Assembly: GCA_964389805.1 (NCBI GenBank)
Contig: CAYMFU010000152.1
Location: 1-5,659 of the forward strand
Reading direction: 5' to 3'
Source: JAGTVG01 sp964389805
GTDB lineage: Bacteria > Bacteroidota > Bacteroidia > Cytophagales > Cyclobacteriaceae
DNA: 5,659 bases
Position 1 is the first letter of the stretch. Each line of letters opens with the position of its first letter. Shown here piece after piece: positions 5,361 to 5,659 of this stretch. The notes beneath the pieces are model-generated. The model saw nothing but the letters and a program-made list of their open reading frames with translations, was not told the origin of the DNA and searched no databases. Made by a program: the position numbers and the translations under genes.

Positions 5361-5651
5361 ATCGTGGAAAATAAACCAAGAAATTCTTATTATAGATTAA
5401 ATACATCCGCTAACAAGGTTCATGCGGTCAATTTGGCTTGACACAAATCTTACATATCACCTACCCTGTTGACTCTCATAACAAGATCACATAACTTGAT
5501 TCAAGTAGCCATATTAACAAAAATGAAAGCAACATGCGAGCCAGGTTTAACAGCACTTAAACTGAACCGTTATACACAAGCCAGTTGGACTTTGGTTCGG
5601 AAAATAAAGATCTCAAAGCACAAAATTTCATCTTATAGCAAACAGGATACA
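5361..5651. other. Mostly non-coding stretch after the lipoprotein gene
   Basis: About 290 bases with no supported gene. It holds the attC-like arms described separately (5409-5575) and a perfect 6+1+6 inverted repeat ACTTGA-T-TCAAGT at 5494-5506. Confidence 0.5.
5409..5575 (+). repeat. Candidate attC-like folded site downstream of the lipoprotein gene
   Basis: The 5' arm GCTAACAAGGTTCATGC (5409-5425) can pair with TGAACCGTTATAC (5563-5575): GGTTCA with TGAACC and TAAC with GTTA, leaving AA unpaired between the two short stems, as in the split R/L boxes of integron attC sites. The 5' arm resembles 4900-4918 (15 of 19 aligned columns). Against it: about 167 bp is longer than most attC sites, the GTTATAC box fits GTTRRRY imperfectly, and no integrase is visible. 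Confidence 0.25.
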
Positions 5652-5659
5652 ATGAAAAG
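5652..5659 (+). CDS. Possible start of a further gene cut by the window edge
   Basis: ATG AAA AG at the very end, preceded by AGGAT 4 bases upstream, could be the first codons of a plus-strand gene. The same frame is open back to an ATG at 5523, which would add 43 residues of unconvincing sequence (MKATCEPGLTALKLNRYTQA and onward, no signal peptide), so the later start is preferred. Only continuation beyond the window can decide. Confidence 0.25.

Overview
The window looks like an accessory, gene-poor stretch of a Bacteroidota chromosome or metagenomic contig. This rests on AT-leaning composition, start codons without clear Shine-Dalgarno sequences, secreted proteins typical of the phylum (a CotH-like exported protein, a leucine-rich repeat protein with the usual C-terminal cap, an M28 metallopeptidase with a signal peptide, a small lipoprotein), and many remnants and inverted repeats between genes. 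I see no rRNA, tRNA, CRISPR array, transposase or integrase.

Layout: (1) positions 1-142, the 3' end of a plus-strand FAD-dependent oxidase/reductase whose C-terminus matches the DHCR24 (delta24-sterol reductase) type. (2) 253-1302, minus strand, an exported protein distantly related to CotH kinases, convergent with the first gene. (3) 1303-1657, a gene-free stretch holding one copy of a 29-bp near-palindromic repeat. (4) 1658-2092, minus strand, the C-terminal part of a leucine-rich repeat protein that has apparently lost its 5' end. (5) 2207-3496, plus strand, a complete secreted M28-family zinc aminopeptidase, the best preserved gene here. (6) 3490-3707, minus strand, a frameshifted 3' remnant of an unrecognised gene that overlaps the M28 stop tail to tail, followed by a cluster of mutually exclusive hairpins (3755-3812). 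(7) 3930-4298, minus strand, a small cupin, with the second copy of the 29-bp repeat just upstream. (8) 4424-4813, minus strand, an exported protein that seems to lack its C-terminal part. (9) 4814-4949, a divergent intergenic region containing a nested inverted repeat of about 106 bp. (10) 4950-5360, plus strand, a small lipoprotein. (11) 5361-5659, mostly non-coding, with another folded-repeat candidate and possibly the first codons of a further plus-strand gene.

The genes do not form a pathway or a multigene operon: orientation changes almost at every gene and spacers are long. The M28 peptidase (peptide scavenging outside the cytoplasm) and the cupin look functional. The LRR fragment, the frameshifted fragment and the C-terminally short exported protein suggest a region that gains and loses genes. 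The most interesting signals are non-coding: the repeated 29-mer upstream of two minus-strand genes, the overlapping hairpins at 3755-3812, and similar GCYAACAAG motifs on both sides of the lipoprotein gene that loosely recall integron attC recombination sites. The last idea is speculative.
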